Source of the DNA: Alphaproteobacteria bacterium
Lineage (GTDB): Bacteria; Pseudomonadota; Alphaproteobacteria; Rhizobiales; Xanthobacteraceae
Direction: 5' to 3'
Assembly: GCA_016869215.1 (NCBI GenBank)
Contig: VGEP01000004.1
Coordinates: 1-64,000, forward strand
Length of the DNA stretch: 64,000 nucleotides
Positions 51,750 through 60,827 of this stretch are shown here, piece after piece (within the stretch, counting starts at the first letter, position 1; every line of letters starts with the position of its first letter). The notes beneath the pieces were generated by a model. It had not been told where the DNA came from, did no database searches, and worked only from the letters and a program-made list of their open reading frames with translations. A program made the translations under genes and the position numbers.

Positions 51750-53050
51750 GCCAAGGAACCATCGGCCTGCTCGGCATCGTTGTCATGCTGGCGCTGCTGG
51801 CGCTGCGCATGCCAATCGGCATTGCCATGCTTCTGGTCGGCGCTATCGGCTTTTCGCTGGTTCACGGCCTGCAGCCGGCGCTGCACATGCTCGGCAGCTA
51901 TCCGTACGGCTATGCGGCAGTCTACGAGCTCGCGGTGATTCCGCTGTTCGTGCTGATGGGTAATGCCGCCGCGGTGTCCGGAATGGGCCGCGACCTCTAC
52001 GCCACTGCCTACGCCTGGGTCGGCCATTGGCGCGGCGGTCTGGCGTCGGCGACCATCGTTTCGTGCGCGGGCTTCGCCGCCGTCTCCGGATCGAGCGTGG
52101 CGTCGGCGGTCACCATGGGCCGTATCTGCCTGCCGGAGATGAAACGCTACAATTACGACGACCGGCTCGCGACCGGCACAGTCGCGGCCGGCGGCACGCT
52201 CGGCATCCTGATCCCGCCCAGTACCGCCTTTATCGTCTACGCCATCTTGACCGAGCAATCGATCGGGCGGCTCCTGCTCGCGGGCTTCTTCCCAGGCATT
52301 ATGCTCGCCGGACTGTTTGTGCTGACGATCGCGATCTGGACGCGCTTCCGCCCGGAGCTCGGCCCGCCCGGTCCGGTGGTGAATTACCGCGAACGGGTGC
52401 GCACGCTCGGCCGCGCCGGGCCGATGCTCGGCATCGTCATCGCCACCATCGGCGGCATCTACCTCGGCATATTCACGCCATCGGAAGCCGCCGCGGTGGG
52501 AGCCTTCCTCGCGCTGGGTTATGCGATTTGGCGCAGGACGCTCGGCGGCGAGAACCTCCAGTTCGTGCTTCTGGAAACCGTGAAGACCACGGCCTTCGTC
52601 TTCCTGATCCTGATCGGCGCGCTGGTGTTCGGGCCGTTCCTTGCGCTGTCCGGCCTGCCGCAGCAATTTGCCGGCTGGCTGATCTCATTCGAACTGCCGC
52701 CGATCATGATCCTGTCCTGCCTGATGGTGCTCTACATCTTCCTCGGCATGTTCTTGGAGGGATTTTCGATCCTGGTTCTGACGCTTCCGATCGTGATCCC
52801 GATCGTGCAGGCGCTCGGCTACGACCTGATCTGGTTCGGCGTGCTGATGGTCATTGTCCTCGAAATGGGCCTGATCAGCCCGCCGGTCGGCATCAACGTG
52901 TTCGTGGTCAAGGGCCTAGTGCCGGACGTGCCGCTGGCGAAGGTGTTCGCGGGCATCATGCCGTTCTGGGTCGCGATGCTGGTGGCGCTCGTGCTGCTCA
53001 TCGCGTTCCCCGACATCGCGCTGATCCTTCCCAACTCAATGTTCAAATAG
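51746..53050 (+). CDS. TRAP transporter large permease (DctM-type)
   Basis: 434 residues with about 12 membrane segments. Typical motifs: FAAVSGSSVASAVTMGRICLPEMK, GTVAAGGTLGILIPPSTAFIVYAILTEQSIG, and the C-terminal EMGLISPPVGINVFVVKG. It transports the solute with Na+ or H+ as part of the DctPQM system. Its 3' end is convergent with the HMCES gene, 15 bp away. Confidence 0.93.
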   Translation: MSQGTIGLLGIVVMLALLALRMPIGIAMLLVGAIGFSLVHGLQPALHMLGSYPYGYAAVYELAVIPLFVLMGNAAAVSGMGRDLYATAYAWVGHWRGGLASATIVSCAGFAAVSGSSVASAVTMGRICLPEMKRYNYDDRLATGTVAAGGTLGILIPPSTAFIVYAILTEQSIGRLLLAGFFPGIMLAGLFVLTIAIWTRFRPELGPPGPVVNYRERVRTLGRAGPMLGIVIATIGGIYLGIFTPSEAAAVGAFLALGYAIWRRTLGGENLQFVLLETVKTTAFVFLILIGALVFGPFLALSGLPQQFAGWLISFELPPIMILSCLMVLYIFLGMFLEGFSILVLTLPIVIPIVQALGYDLIWFGVLMVIVLEMGLISPPVGINVFVVKGLVPDVPLAKVFAGIMPFWVAMLVALVLLIAFPDIALILPNSMFK

Positions 53051-53065
53051 ACGGCCGGGCGATCC

Positions 53066-53845
53066 TCAGAACAACGAGTCCTGCCCGGTGCCTTTCGGGG
53101 TGTCGCGGCGGCGCTTCGGCGCCTTGCCAGCCGGCGGTGACGCGGCCGCCGGCGATTGCGGCGTGACCTGAGGCAACTCCTGCACGACCGGCTCGATCAG
53201 CGCGGACGAGTCGTTGGCGACGCGGTTGACCGCGGTCGACACCTCGTAGACCTCCATCGCGCTTTCGGGCGCTGGCGCGATCAGGGCGGCCGCTGTCCTG
53301 GCGTCGACCTTGTCGCTGTCGAGCCAGAGATCGAACGCCTCCGGCGGAATAATCGCAGGCATCCGGTGATGGATCGCGCCGAGCGTCTTGTTGGCATCGG
53401 TCGTGACGATCGCAGCAGTGTCCAACTCCTCGCCGTTGGGACCGGTCCACGTCTCCCAAAGCCCCGCGAACGCGACCGGCTCGCCCGACGTGCTGCGCGC
53501 GTGGTAGGGCCGCTTCGCGCCGGCCTCCCCCTTCCACTCGTAGAAGCCGTCGGCCGGAAACAGGCAGCGCCGGCGCTTCATGGCGTTGCGGAACGCGGGC
53601 TTGTCGTTGACCGACTCCCCGCGCGCGTTGATCAGCAGCGTAAAGGTCTTCGGATCCTTGACCCACGATGGGATCAGGCCCCACCGCACCAGCGCGAAGT
53701 GCCGCCCGCCTTCGAGCCATCGCACGATAGGCACCGGCTGCGTCGGTGCAACGTTGTAGCGGGACGGGAAATTCGGCTGCTCCGGATAGCGGAACAGTCG
53801 GCGGATCGCCTCCGGCGCGCTGGTGATGCTGTAGCGACCGCACAT
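53066..53845 (-). CDS. SOS response-associated peptidase (HMCES/YedK)
   Basis: 259 residues. The catalytic Cys2 is exposed after Met removal (MCGRYSIT). Further motifs: ARGESVNDKPAFRNAMKRRRCLFPADGFYEWK and the late HHRMPAII with the catalytic His. The protein forms covalent adducts with abasic sites in single-stranded DNA and protects them. A Pro/Lys-rich tail (KAPKRRRD) is extra. ATG at 53845 exposes Cys at position 2, which supports this start. Confidence 0.93.
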   Translation of the reverse strand: MCGRYSITSAPEAIRRLFRYPEQPNFPSRYNVAPTQPVPIVRWLEGGRHFALVRWGLIPSWVKDPKTFTLLINARGESVNDKPAFRNAMKRRRCLFPADGFYEWKGEAGAKRPYHARSTSGEPVAFAGLWETWTGPNGEELDTAAIVTTDANKTLGAIHHRMPAIIPPEAFDLWLDSDKVDARTAAALIAPAPESAMEVYEVSTAVNRVANDSSALIEPVVQELPQVTPQSPAAASPPAGKAPKRRRDTPKGTGQDSLF

Positions 53846-53940
53846 GAACCGCTCCGTGGACGCGCGTCCGCCCCCTTTAGGGCTCTTTAACCCGGCCGGG
53901 CAACACTGCCAAACGGGGTCCGGGGCCTGGGGAAATCGCG

Positions 53941-54456
53941 ATGACTGCGCCAGTTTCCGAATGCGCGGCCGACGCATGCGCACCGGCGACCGGCGCGGCG
54001 CCCTCCGGCGACGCCCCGCAGATCAATCCCGCGACCGGACTGTCCACCGACTACCTCAATCATTTCTCCGAAGCGATCATGGCGCTGGAAATGATCGCGA
54101 CCATGCCCGAGTGCGCCGACGATCTGCGCGCATGGCGGCCGAAATCCTATTGCCAACATTTCGCCGCCTCGAATTTCGCAAACCGCGACGCCGCGATTGC
54201 AGCCTATGCGGATGCGGACCCTGCGGCCGTCGATGTCCTGGAGCGAACGGTCGAGACGCTCGACGCCATCCTGCCGCAGGTGCGCGACGTGGTGCTTCGG
54301 CATCTCGGCACACCGGACGCAGCGGAACTGGCGCGGCGCGCGGTGTCCTGGCTCAGGCCTCTGGTCGCGCGCGCGGCGGCGGCAATCAATGGCAAGTCCA
54401 TGACGCAGCTCGGCCGGGATACCCAGGCCGAGATCGATGCTATCTTCGCGTCGTGA
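53941..54456 (+). CDS. conserved hypothetical helical protein, 171 residues
   Basis: No signal peptide or membrane segment. The first 30 residues are Ala/Cys/Pro-rich and probably flexible; the rest is helical with YLNHFSEAIMALEMIATMPECADDLRAWRPKSYCQHFAASNF and a later AVDVLERTVETLDAILPQVRD. A family resembling this exists, as I recall, across Rhizobiales without a function. The NUDIX gene starts at a GTG overlapping its stop, so they are coupled. Confidence 0.8.
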   Translation: MTAPVSECAADACAPATGAAPSGDAPQINPATGLSTDYLNHFSEAIMALEMIATMPECADDLRAWRPKSYCQHFAASNFANRDAAIAAYADADPAAVDVLERTVETLDAILPQVRDVVLRHLGTPDAAELARRAVSWLRPLVARAAAAINGKSMTQLGRDTQAEIDAIFAS

Positions 54457-54905
54457 GCAACGGACCCGACGCCCGCACCTATCCCGACCGGCCCTACCTC
54501 GCGGTGAGCGCCGCGATCATTCGCGACGGCCGCGTGCTGATTGCGAGGCGGGCGCGCGGCCCGGCGCTCGGCGTCTGGACGCTGCCGGGCGGCGTGGTCG
54601 AGGCCGGTGAAACGCTGCTGGAGGCCCTCAAGCGCGAGGTGGCCGAGGAAACCAGCCTGACGATCGAGCCGGTGACGGTCGCGGGCTATCGCGAGGTCGT
54701 GGCGCGCGACGGCGATGCCCGCGTCGTCCGGCATTTCGTGATCGTTTGCTTCGCCTCGCGCTGGATCGCGGGCGAGCCGCAATTGAACGACGAATTATCC
54801 GAGGCGCGCTGGCTGCGCCCGTCCGAACTGAGCGCGCTGAACACCACCGAGGGGCTCGCCGCGATCGTGGCGGACGCATTCGAGCGGCTGGAAGCACAGC
54901 GTTGA
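54453..54905 (+). CDS. NUDIX hydrolase
   Basis: 150 residues from a GTG overlapping the stop of the upstream gene. The Nudix box is close to complete: GGVVEAGETLLEALKREVAEETS (about 46-68), with Ser where Gly is usual at the end. The substrate may be ADP-ribose, (d)NTP or another nucleoside diphosphate. Context gives no further clue. Confidence 0.87.
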   Translation: MSNGPDARTYPDRPYLAVSAAIIRDGRVLIARRARGPALGVWTLPGGVVEAGETLLEALKREVAEETSLTIEPVTVAGYREVVARDGDARVVRHFVIVCFASRWIAGEPQLNDELSEARWLRPSELSALNTTEGLAAIVADAFERLEAQR

Positions 54906-54971
54906 TGCCTCCGCCGCCGGGCGGGTGGCGCTTGCACGGCGGCCCTTCGGAGCGCATATGTCCGCCCGCCC

Positions 54972-55376
54972 ATGCTCAAACGAGCCCTCACCATAGCGGT
55001 CGCCGCGCTGACGCTCGCCGTCACCCCGGTGTGTGCGCAGGACGGCGGAACTTCGCGCCCGATCGAGGGCGCCCCCGCCCCGTTCGACGCCGACCTCGTG
55101 CGGCTCGCCGAGATTTTGGGATCGCTGCACTATCTGCGCGCGCTCTGCGGCGCCAACGAAGGTTCGAAATGGCGCGACCAGATGCAGGCTCTGCTCGATG
55201 CCGAAACCCAGAGCGGCGACCGGCGCAGGCGCCTCGTCACCAGCTTCAACCGCGGCTATCGCGTATTCCAGCAGACCTACCGCACCTGCACGCCCGCCGC
55301 CGATCTTGCGGTGCGGCGATACCTCGACGAAGGCGCGAAAATCTCGCGTGAAATCACCGCGCGCTATCAGAACTGA
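54972..55376 (+). CDS. TIGR02301-family exported protein
   Basis: 134 residues with a signal peptide (about 1-22, ending VCAQ). The mature part reads LVRLAEILGSLHYLRALCGANEGSKWRDQM and FNRGYRVFQQTYRTCTPAADLA, with two cysteines that could form a disulfide. The family is of unknown function and restricted to alphaproteobacteria. It is commonly found near the NUDIX gene in this order. Length is normal. Confidence 0.88.
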   Translation: MLKRALTIAVAALTLAVTPVCAQDGGTSRPIEGAPAPFDADLVRLAEILGSLHYLRALCGANEGSKWRDQMQALLDAETQSGDRRRRLVTSFNRGYRVFQQTYRTCTPAADLAVRRYLDEGAKISREITARYQN

Positions 55377-55495
55377 CGCACGCGTTTACTCAGCCCGTTA
55401 ACCTTTCCTAAAATTGCGGCTCGGCCGATCACGAAGGCGTGCTAGCGTGTTTACGGATGTGGCAGCGGACGGCGCGCTTTCGCCTTATTTCGAGC

Positions 55496-55762
55496 ATGAC
55501 AACAGTGCGAACAACAACTCCGAGCCACGATCCGCTGCCCGAGCGCGAGCAAAAGATGGCCGCGCTGAGCTATCTCAACGAAGCCTGGGCCGAAGCCCGT
55601 CTTGACGGCATCGACGACGACTGCATGGCACAGGCCTGCCTGTTCGCTGCGCTGGCCGAGTTGGTCACGACCTATGGCGAGACCGCGACCGCGACCTACG
55701 CCGAGGGCCTGTCCGCGCGCATCCGCAACGGCGAATTCACCGTCGACATCGCGCGGCAATAG
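55496..55762 (+). CDS. hypothetical small protein, 88 residues
   Basis: Start at ATG 55496 chosen because it begins the polar N-terminus; no strong ribosome site is seen. The C-terminal portion reads MAALSYLNEAWAEARLDGIDDDCMAQACLFAALAELV and TYAEGLSARIRNGEF. The composition is acidic and helical. No family is recognised with certainty. It is convergent with the frameshifted regulator gene. Confidence 0.7.
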   Translation: MTTVRTTTPSHDPLPEREQKMAALSYLNEAWAEARLDGIDDDCMAQACLFAALAELVTTYGETATATYAEGLSARIRNGEFTVDIARQ

Positions 55763-55774
55763 CGCCTGCGGATT

Positions 55775-56553
55775 TCAGACGCCGCCGAACCGCGTCAATC
55801 CGAACAGCCGGTTCAACACCGCGTCGATGTCTTTGGCAAAAAACGGCTTGTAGAGAAAATCCGACGCGCCCCCCTTGCGGGCGCGATCCTCGATCCAGTT
55901 CTCGCGCTGGCCTGTGATCATCACCACCCGCCATCGGGGTTGGAATTCCGGATCGCATCCAGCGCCGCAAAGCCATCGATGCCCGGCATGTTGCAGTTGA
56001 GGAAGACGATGTCGAAGCGTTCGCGGCTCGTCATCTCGATGGCGGCCGCGCCGTCGACCGCCTCGTCCACCGTCAGCCGATAGCGGCTCGCCTGAACGAC
56101 CTTGCGGATCACCGAACGAACCGTCGAAGAATCGTCGACGATCAAAGCACGGCATTGCAGCCGCGCCCGCACGCAGCTTTCGAGCAGCGCGGTGGCCTGG
56201 TCGGGGTCGATCGGCCTCAACAGGCCGCCGTCGATGTCGAGCCCATGGGTCAGGACCGCACGCGTGCGGGCATCCGAGGGGCCGACGAATATCGCCAAGG
56301 GGTTGCTGCCGGACGCATGCGCCCCGTCCAACAGTTTCTGCAGCGTGGGCCGCGGAATCTCCAGATCCACGAACACTACATCGAACGCGCCGCGCGCGAT
56401 CGACGCGGCGACAGACGCTGCGCCGAGCGACGTGTCGGCGTCGTCGATTTCCACCGGCGCCGAGCACAAAGACGCCGCGCGCCGAAGCACATCGCTTTGC
56501 TCGGCGGTACGGGAGACGTTCAGGACTTTCAGGCAGAATAGGTCGTCGCTCAT
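55775..56553 (-). pseudogene. two-receiver response-regulator-like protein, apparent frameshift near 55930-55942, acceptor Asp replaced
   Basis: ATG at 56553 starts a degenerate receiver-like domain (about 5-120), followed by a second receiver domain: RALIVDDSSTVRSVIRKVV, FLNCNMPGIDGFAALDAI, then, after the shift, VVMITGQRE and LYKPF. The acceptor position reads N (LNCNMPG) where D is usual (GAC to AAC). The first frame ends in TGA at 55921; the second continues to 55775. Restoring one base would merge them. It is a sequence error, a pseudogene or a recoding site. Confidence 0.75.
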
Positions 56554-56701
56554 GCCCCGCCCGTGGCGGCGCAATCCGCACACCACGTGACTTCCCCCAA
56601 AGGCCGGAAATTCCAACCGCCTCGCCCCCCTGGGGCCAAGCAGGCGGCATTTGAGGCCAAGCCGCGGCCGTTAGCAATCGGCGATTGGTAGGATTCGGCG
56701 G

Positions 56702-58039
56702 TTACGCGCCAGCTTGGAGCGTTTCCACGAACCGGACCGGTTCGCCCTGGGCCGGCGTGACGAGTTCCCCCTGCCACATCACCCTGCGGCCGCGCACAAA
56801 AGTTCCAACCGGCCAGCCGGTCACCGCCACGCCGTCGAACGGCGTCCATCCGGAGCGAGAAACCACCCATTTCGCCGTGATCGTCTCGCGCCGCTTCATG
56901 TCGACGACCGTCAGGTCGGCATCGTAGCCGGCGGCGATCCGGCCCTTGCTCGCAATGCCATAGAGCCGCGCGGGCCCCGCGCTGGTGAGATCGACGAAAC
57001 GCTGAAGAGTGAGGCGCCCGGCGTTGACATGGTCGAGCATGACCGGGACCAGGGTCTGCACTCCCGTCATACCCGAATGCGTTTTTGGATAGGTGTGCGA
57101 CTTCTCTTCGAGCGTGTGCGGCGAGTGATCGGAGCCGACGGTGTCGATCAGGCCGCTCGCCACGCCCCGCCAGATGGCGTCGCGGTGCGAGGCATCGCGG
57201 ACCGGGGGGTTGAGCTGCGCCCGCGCGCCGAGCCGCTCGTAGCAGTCGGGCGCGGCGAGGGTCAGATGCGCCGAAGTCGCCTCCGCCGACGCCACGTCCT
57301 TGTGGTCGGCAAGAAAGTCGATCTCCTCCCTGGTGGTGATGTGCAGCACGTGGACGCGCGTGCCGGTTTCGTGCGCGAGCCGGATCAGGCGCTGGGTGCA
57401 GCGGAGCGCGCATTCCTCGTCGCGCCAGACTGGATGCGAGCGCGGATCGCCCTCGACGCGCAGATGCATGCGCTCTTGCAGCCGGTATTCGTCCTCGGAA
57501 TGAAACGAGACGCGGCGGCGCGCGGATTTCAGGACGTTGCGCACGCCCTCGTCGTCCTCGATCAGAAGCGAGCCGGTCGACGAGCCCATGAACACCTTCA
57601 CGCCGCAGGCGCCGGGCAGGCGCTCGAGTTCGCCGAGCTGGGGCGTGTTCTCGCGCGTCGCTCCGATGTAGAAGCCGAAGTCGCAGTGCATGCGGTGCTG
57701 CGCCCGCTTGATCTTGTCCGCGAGCGCGGCCGGATCGGTCGTCGTGGGATCGGTGTTGGGCATTTCGAACACCGCCGTGACGCCGCCCAGAACCGCACCG
57801 CGCGACCCGGTTTCGAGGTCTTCCTTGTGGGTGTGGCCCGGCTCGCGGAAATGCACGTGACTGTCGATCACGCCCGGCAGCACATGTAGCCCGCGGCAGT
57901 CGACCGTCTCGCCGGCCGAGCCGCCCACGTCGCCCACCGCGGCGATCCGCCCATTGCGGATTGCGACGTCGCGCACACCCTCGCCGTCCTGGTTGGCCAC
58001 GGTGCCTCCTTTGAGGATCAGGTCGTAAGCGCCCGCCAT
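56702..58039 (-). CDS. dihydroorotase-type amidohydrolase
   Basis: 445 residues. Zinc ligands: the HVHFREPG pair, the carboxylated lysine in GVKVFMGSS, a histidine in VSFHSEDE and another in VLHITTREE, with the final Asp in VGSDHSPH. The sequence matches the class I dihydroorotase / allantoinase branch more than hydantoinases. It closes or opens a cyclic amide in pyrimidine or purine metabolism. A second, canonical pyrC may exist elsewhere. Confidence 0.9.
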   Translation of the reverse strand: MAGAYDLILKGGTVANQDGEGVRDVAIRNGRIAAVGDVGGSAGETVDCRGLHVLPGVIDSHVHFREPGHTHKEDLETGSRGAVLGGVTAVFEMPNTDPTTTDPAALADKIKRAQHRMHCDFGFYIGATRENTPQLGELERLPGACGVKVFMGSSTGSLLIEDDEGVRNVLKSARRRVSFHSEDEYRLQERMHLRVEGDPRSHPVWRDEECALRCTQRLIRLAHETGTRVHVLHITTREEIDFLADHKDVASAEATSAHLTLAAPDCYERLGARAQLNPPVRDASHRDAIWRGVASGLIDTVGSDHSPHTLEEKSHTYPKTHSGMTGVQTLVPVMLDHVNAGRLTLQRFVDLTSAGPARLYGIASKGRIAAGYDADLTVVDMKRRETITAKWVVSRSGWTPFDGVAVTGWPVGTFVRGRRVMWQGELVTPAQGEPVRFVETLQAGA

Positions 58040-58126
58040 CGAATATCCACCTATTCCAATTCCCGCTCTTGAGCGGTCCCGGTGCGCAGCTTACTTTCCG
58101 GCGCGAGGCGAGACATCTGGAATCGC

Positions 58127-59014
58127 ATGAAAGCGGCACTTCTCCCCGACCGCGGTGTGGTGAAAGTCGTGGGCGACGACGCCCGCGCCTTCCTCAACGG
58201 CCTGCTGACCGCCGATATCACCAAAGTGACGCCGGACCGCCCGGCGTTTGCGGCGCTGCTGACGCCGCAGGGCAAGATCGTGGTGGACTGCATCGTGGCG
58301 GAAGCGCCGGCTGCCGACGGCGGCGGCTTGTTTCTCGACGTACCCAAGGCGCTGGCCGGGACGCTGGTCGCCAAGCTCAACTTCTACAAGTTGCGCTCCA
58401 AGGTGATCGCCGAGGACCTGTCCGAGGTGCTGGGTGTGATGGCGGTCTGGGACGGTTCGGGCGATACCGAGTACGGCCTGGTCTATCCCGACCCGCGCCT
58501 GCCCGCGCTTGGCCGCCGCGTCATGCTGCCGCCGCATCTCGCCAAGGAGGCCGCGGTCGACCTCGGTGCGGACCTGGTGGAGGCGGCAGTCCACGAAGCG
58601 CACCGCATCGCGCATGGCGTGCCGCGCGGCGGGCTCGACTTCATGTACGGCGACGCGTTCCCGCACGAGACCGACATGGACCAGCTCAACGGCGTCGACT
58701 TCGCCAAGGGCTGCTACATCGGCCAGGAGGTGGTGTCGCGCATGGAGCACCGCGGCAATGCGCGCACGCGCGTCGTGCCGGTGACGGTCGACGGCTACGC
58801 GCCCGACGCCGGCATTCCCATCGTGGCGGACGGCAAGACCGTCGGCACCACCGGATCGTCGGCAGGCGGGCGGGCGCTTGCCATGCTGCGCCTCGACCGC
58901 GTCGCCGACGCGATGGCCGAAGGCAAGCCGCTGATGGCTGCCGGAGTGGCAATGCAGCCGAAGAAGCCGGACTGGGCGACGTTCGACTGGCCGGGAGAGA
59001 AGACCGCACCATGA
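58127..59014 (+). CDS. ygfZ: YgfZ/GcvT-domain folate-binding protein
   Basis: 295 residues. The key motif KGCYIGQEVVSRMEHRG with the functional Cys (GCYIGQE) is present. The N-terminal folate-binding fold is seen in RAFLNGLLTADI and TPQGKIVVDCIV. YgfZ (human IBA57) supports Fe-S cluster assembly or repair for certain enzymes. The ATG at 58127 gives the usual start. The tag gene overlaps by four bases (ATGA). Confidence 0.93.
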   Translation: MKAALLPDRGVVKVVGDDARAFLNGLLTADITKVTPDRPAFAALLTPQGKIVVDCIVAEAPAADGGGLFLDVPKALAGTLVAKLNFYKLRSKVIAEDLSEVLGVMAVWDGSGDTEYGLVYPDPRLPALGRRVMLPPHLAKEAAVDLGADLVEAAVHEAHRIAHGVPRGGLDFMYGDAFPHETDMDQLNGVDFAKGCYIGQEVVSRMEHRGNARTRVVPVTVDGYAPDAGIPIVADGKTVGTTGSSAGGRALAMLRLDRVADAMAEGKPLMAAGVAMQPKKPDWATFDWPGEKTAP

Positions 59015-59622
59015 CCGCCCCCCTGCTCCACGCCGACGGCCTGCACCGCTGCCCGTGGCCGGGCAAGGACGACGCGCTCTACATCGCCTATCACGACGAA
59101 GAATGGGGCGTGCCGGAATACGACGACCGCGCGCTGTTCGAGAAGCTCGTGCTCGACGGCTTCCAGGCCGGACTGTCGTGGATCACCATTTTGAGAAAGC
59201 GCGACAACTTCCGCCGCGCCTTCGACGGCTTCGAGCCGGAAAAGATCGCGCGCTACGACGCGCGCAAGAAGACGAAGCTGATGGCCGACGCCGGGATCGT
59301 GCGCAACCGGCTGAAGATCGAAGGTGCGGTGCTGTCGGCGCGCGGCTACCTCGAAATCATGGACAATGGTCCGGGCTTCTCGACGCTGCTCTGGGACCGC
59401 CTCGACGGCAAGCCGAAGGTGAACAAGTTCCGCGACACCAAGCAGGTTCCGGCCGAGACGCCGTTGTCGCGCGCGATCTCCAAGGAATTGTCGTCGCGCG
59501 GATTCAAGTTCGTCGGCCCGACCATCGTTTACGCCTTCATGCAAGCGGTGGGAATGGTCAACGACCATCTGGTGAAGTGCCATTGTCACGAAAAGTGCCA
59601 GGCGCACGGCAAGAAGCGATGA
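59011..59622 (+). CDS. tag: DNA-3-methyladenine glycosylase I
   Basis: 203 residues. HhH-glycosylase with WPGKDDALYIAYHDEEWGVPEYDD, LDGFQAGLSWITILRKRDNFRRAF and the C-terminal zinc-binding HCHEKC region. It removes 3-methyladenine from alkylated DNA. Its ATG overlaps the ygfZ stop; the next gene starts at an ATG that overlaps its own stop by four bases. Confidence 0.96.
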   Translation: MTAPLLHADGLHRCPWPGKDDALYIAYHDEEWGVPEYDDRALFEKLVLDGFQAGLSWITILRKRDNFRRAFDGFEPEKIARYDARKKTKLMADAGIVRNRLKIEGAVLSARGYLEIMDNGPGFSTLLWDRLDGKPKVNKFRDTKQVPAETPLSRAISKELSSRGFKFVGPTIVYAFMQAVGMVNDHLVKCHCHEKCQAHGKKR

Positions 59623-60245
59623 GCGCCGCGCGTTCCGCAAAGCCCGCGTCCAAGCCCGCCGCCCGCGCCTGGCAGCGCATGCTGTCGGGGCGGCGGCTCG
59701 ACCTGCTCGACCCCTCGCCGCTCGACATCGAGATCGAGGACATCGCGCATGGGCTGGCGCGCGTGGCGCGCTGGAACGGCCAGACCGAAGGCGCGCATAT
59801 CTATTCGGTCGCGCAGCATACGCTGCTGGTCGAGGCGGTCGCCCGCGCGCGCACGCCGGGGCTCGACCGCCGGGCGCGGCTTGCGATCCTGCTGCACGAC
59901 GCGCCGGAGTATGTGATCGGCGACATGATCTCGCCGTTCAAGGCGGTGATCGGCGACAGCTACAAGGGCGTCGAGGCGCGGCTGCTCGCCGCCATCCACA
60001 TGCGTTTCGGCCTGCCGGTGAAGCGCGGCGAAGAGCTTGAACGCCTGCTGAAAGCCGCCGACCGCGGCGCTGCCTATCTCGAAGCGACACGGCTGGCCGG
60101 ATTCAGCGCGGCAGAAGCGCGGCGGTTCTTCGGCGCGCCGCCGCCGGTATCCGCCGCGGCGGAACGCGACTTCCTGACGCCCTGGTCAGCCGGCACCGCG
60201 GAGAAGCGGTTTCTGGAGCGCTTTGCCGCCGCGTCGAATGAGTGA
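59619..60245 (+). CDS. HD-domain hydrolase (YfbR-like)
   Basis: 208 residues. HD catalytic pattern: H67 in AQHTLLVEA, H93-D94 in LLHDAPEYVIGD. This is the small phosphohydrolase branch, related to 5'-nucleotidases and similar proteins. The N-terminus has a short basic Ala/Lys/Pro tail (SAARSAKPASKPAARA). It completes a three-gene overlap chain ygfZ-tag-HD. The last segment matches a polar tail. Confidence 0.88.
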   Translation: MSAARSAKPASKPAARAWQRMLSGRRLDLLDPSPLDIEIEDIAHGLARVARWNGQTEGAHIYSVAQHTLLVEAVARARTPGLDRRARLAILLHDAPEYVIGDMISPFKAVIGDSYKGVEARLLAAIHMRFGLPVKRGEELERLLKAADRGAAYLEATRLAGFSAAEARRFFGAPPPVSAAAERDFLTPWSAGTAEKRFLERFAAASNE

Positions 60246-60267
60246 CCGCCCCGGTCCCGGGCGGCTT
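60246..60267 (+). terminator. possible terminator after the ygfZ-tag-HD operon
   Basis: CCGCCC (60246-60251) and GGGCGG (60259-60264) form a 6-bp stem followed by CTTT. The T-tract is short, so strength is uncertain. Confidence 0.4.
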
Positions 60268-60320
60268 TCGGACGTGACAAGTCCGCTCTATATCTTGCCC
60301 GTGATTCCGCAAGGCACATC

Positions 60321-60827
60321 ATGATCCACGTCTGCTCCCTCGCCCGCCTGCACGACACCGTCGCCGAAATCGGCGCGAGCCATGTCGTCACGTTGCTTCG
60401 CACCGTCGACCTGGTGGAGCGGCCGCGTTCGGTCGCGGCCGGAAACCACCTGATCCTCGGCATGGACGATATCGCGGAGCCGCTGGAAGGCTACACCCAC
60501 CCGGCGGAAGAGCACGTCGCCGATCTGGTCGAATTCGTCCAGCGCTGGGACCGCCGCGCGCCGCTGGTGATGCACTGCTACGCGGGCATCAGCCGCTCGA
60601 CGGCCGGCGCGTTCATCGCCGCCTGCACGCTCAACCCGCGCCGCGACGAAACCGCGATCGCAAAATTGATCCGCGACTCGTCGGCGACCGCGATGCCGAA
60701 CCCGATGCTGGTCGGCCACGCCGACCGCCTGCTCAAGCGCAACGGGCGGATGGTCCGCGCGGTCCAGGCGCTCGGCCCCGGCCGTTTCGCCCAGGAGGGC
60801 GAACCGTTCCGGCTGGACCTGGAGTGA
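60321..60827 (+). CDS. tyrosine-phosphatase-like protein
   Basis: 168 residues. The signature HCX5R is HCYAGISR (C86, R92) in the loop PLVMHCYAGISRSTAGAF. The fold is that of dual-specificity/cyclin-type phosphatases. It would hydrolyse a phosphomonoester, protein or small molecule. The NrtR-like gene starts within its stop codon, so the two are coupled. Confidence 0.87.
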   Translation: MIHVCSLARLHDTVAEIGASHVVTLLRTVDLVERPRSVAAGNHLILGMDDIAEPLEGYTHPAEEHVADLVEFVQRWDRRAPLVMHCYAGISRSTAGAFIAACTLNPRRDETAIAKLIRDSSATAMPNPMLVGHADRLLKRNGRMVRAVQALGPGRFAQEGEPFRLDLE

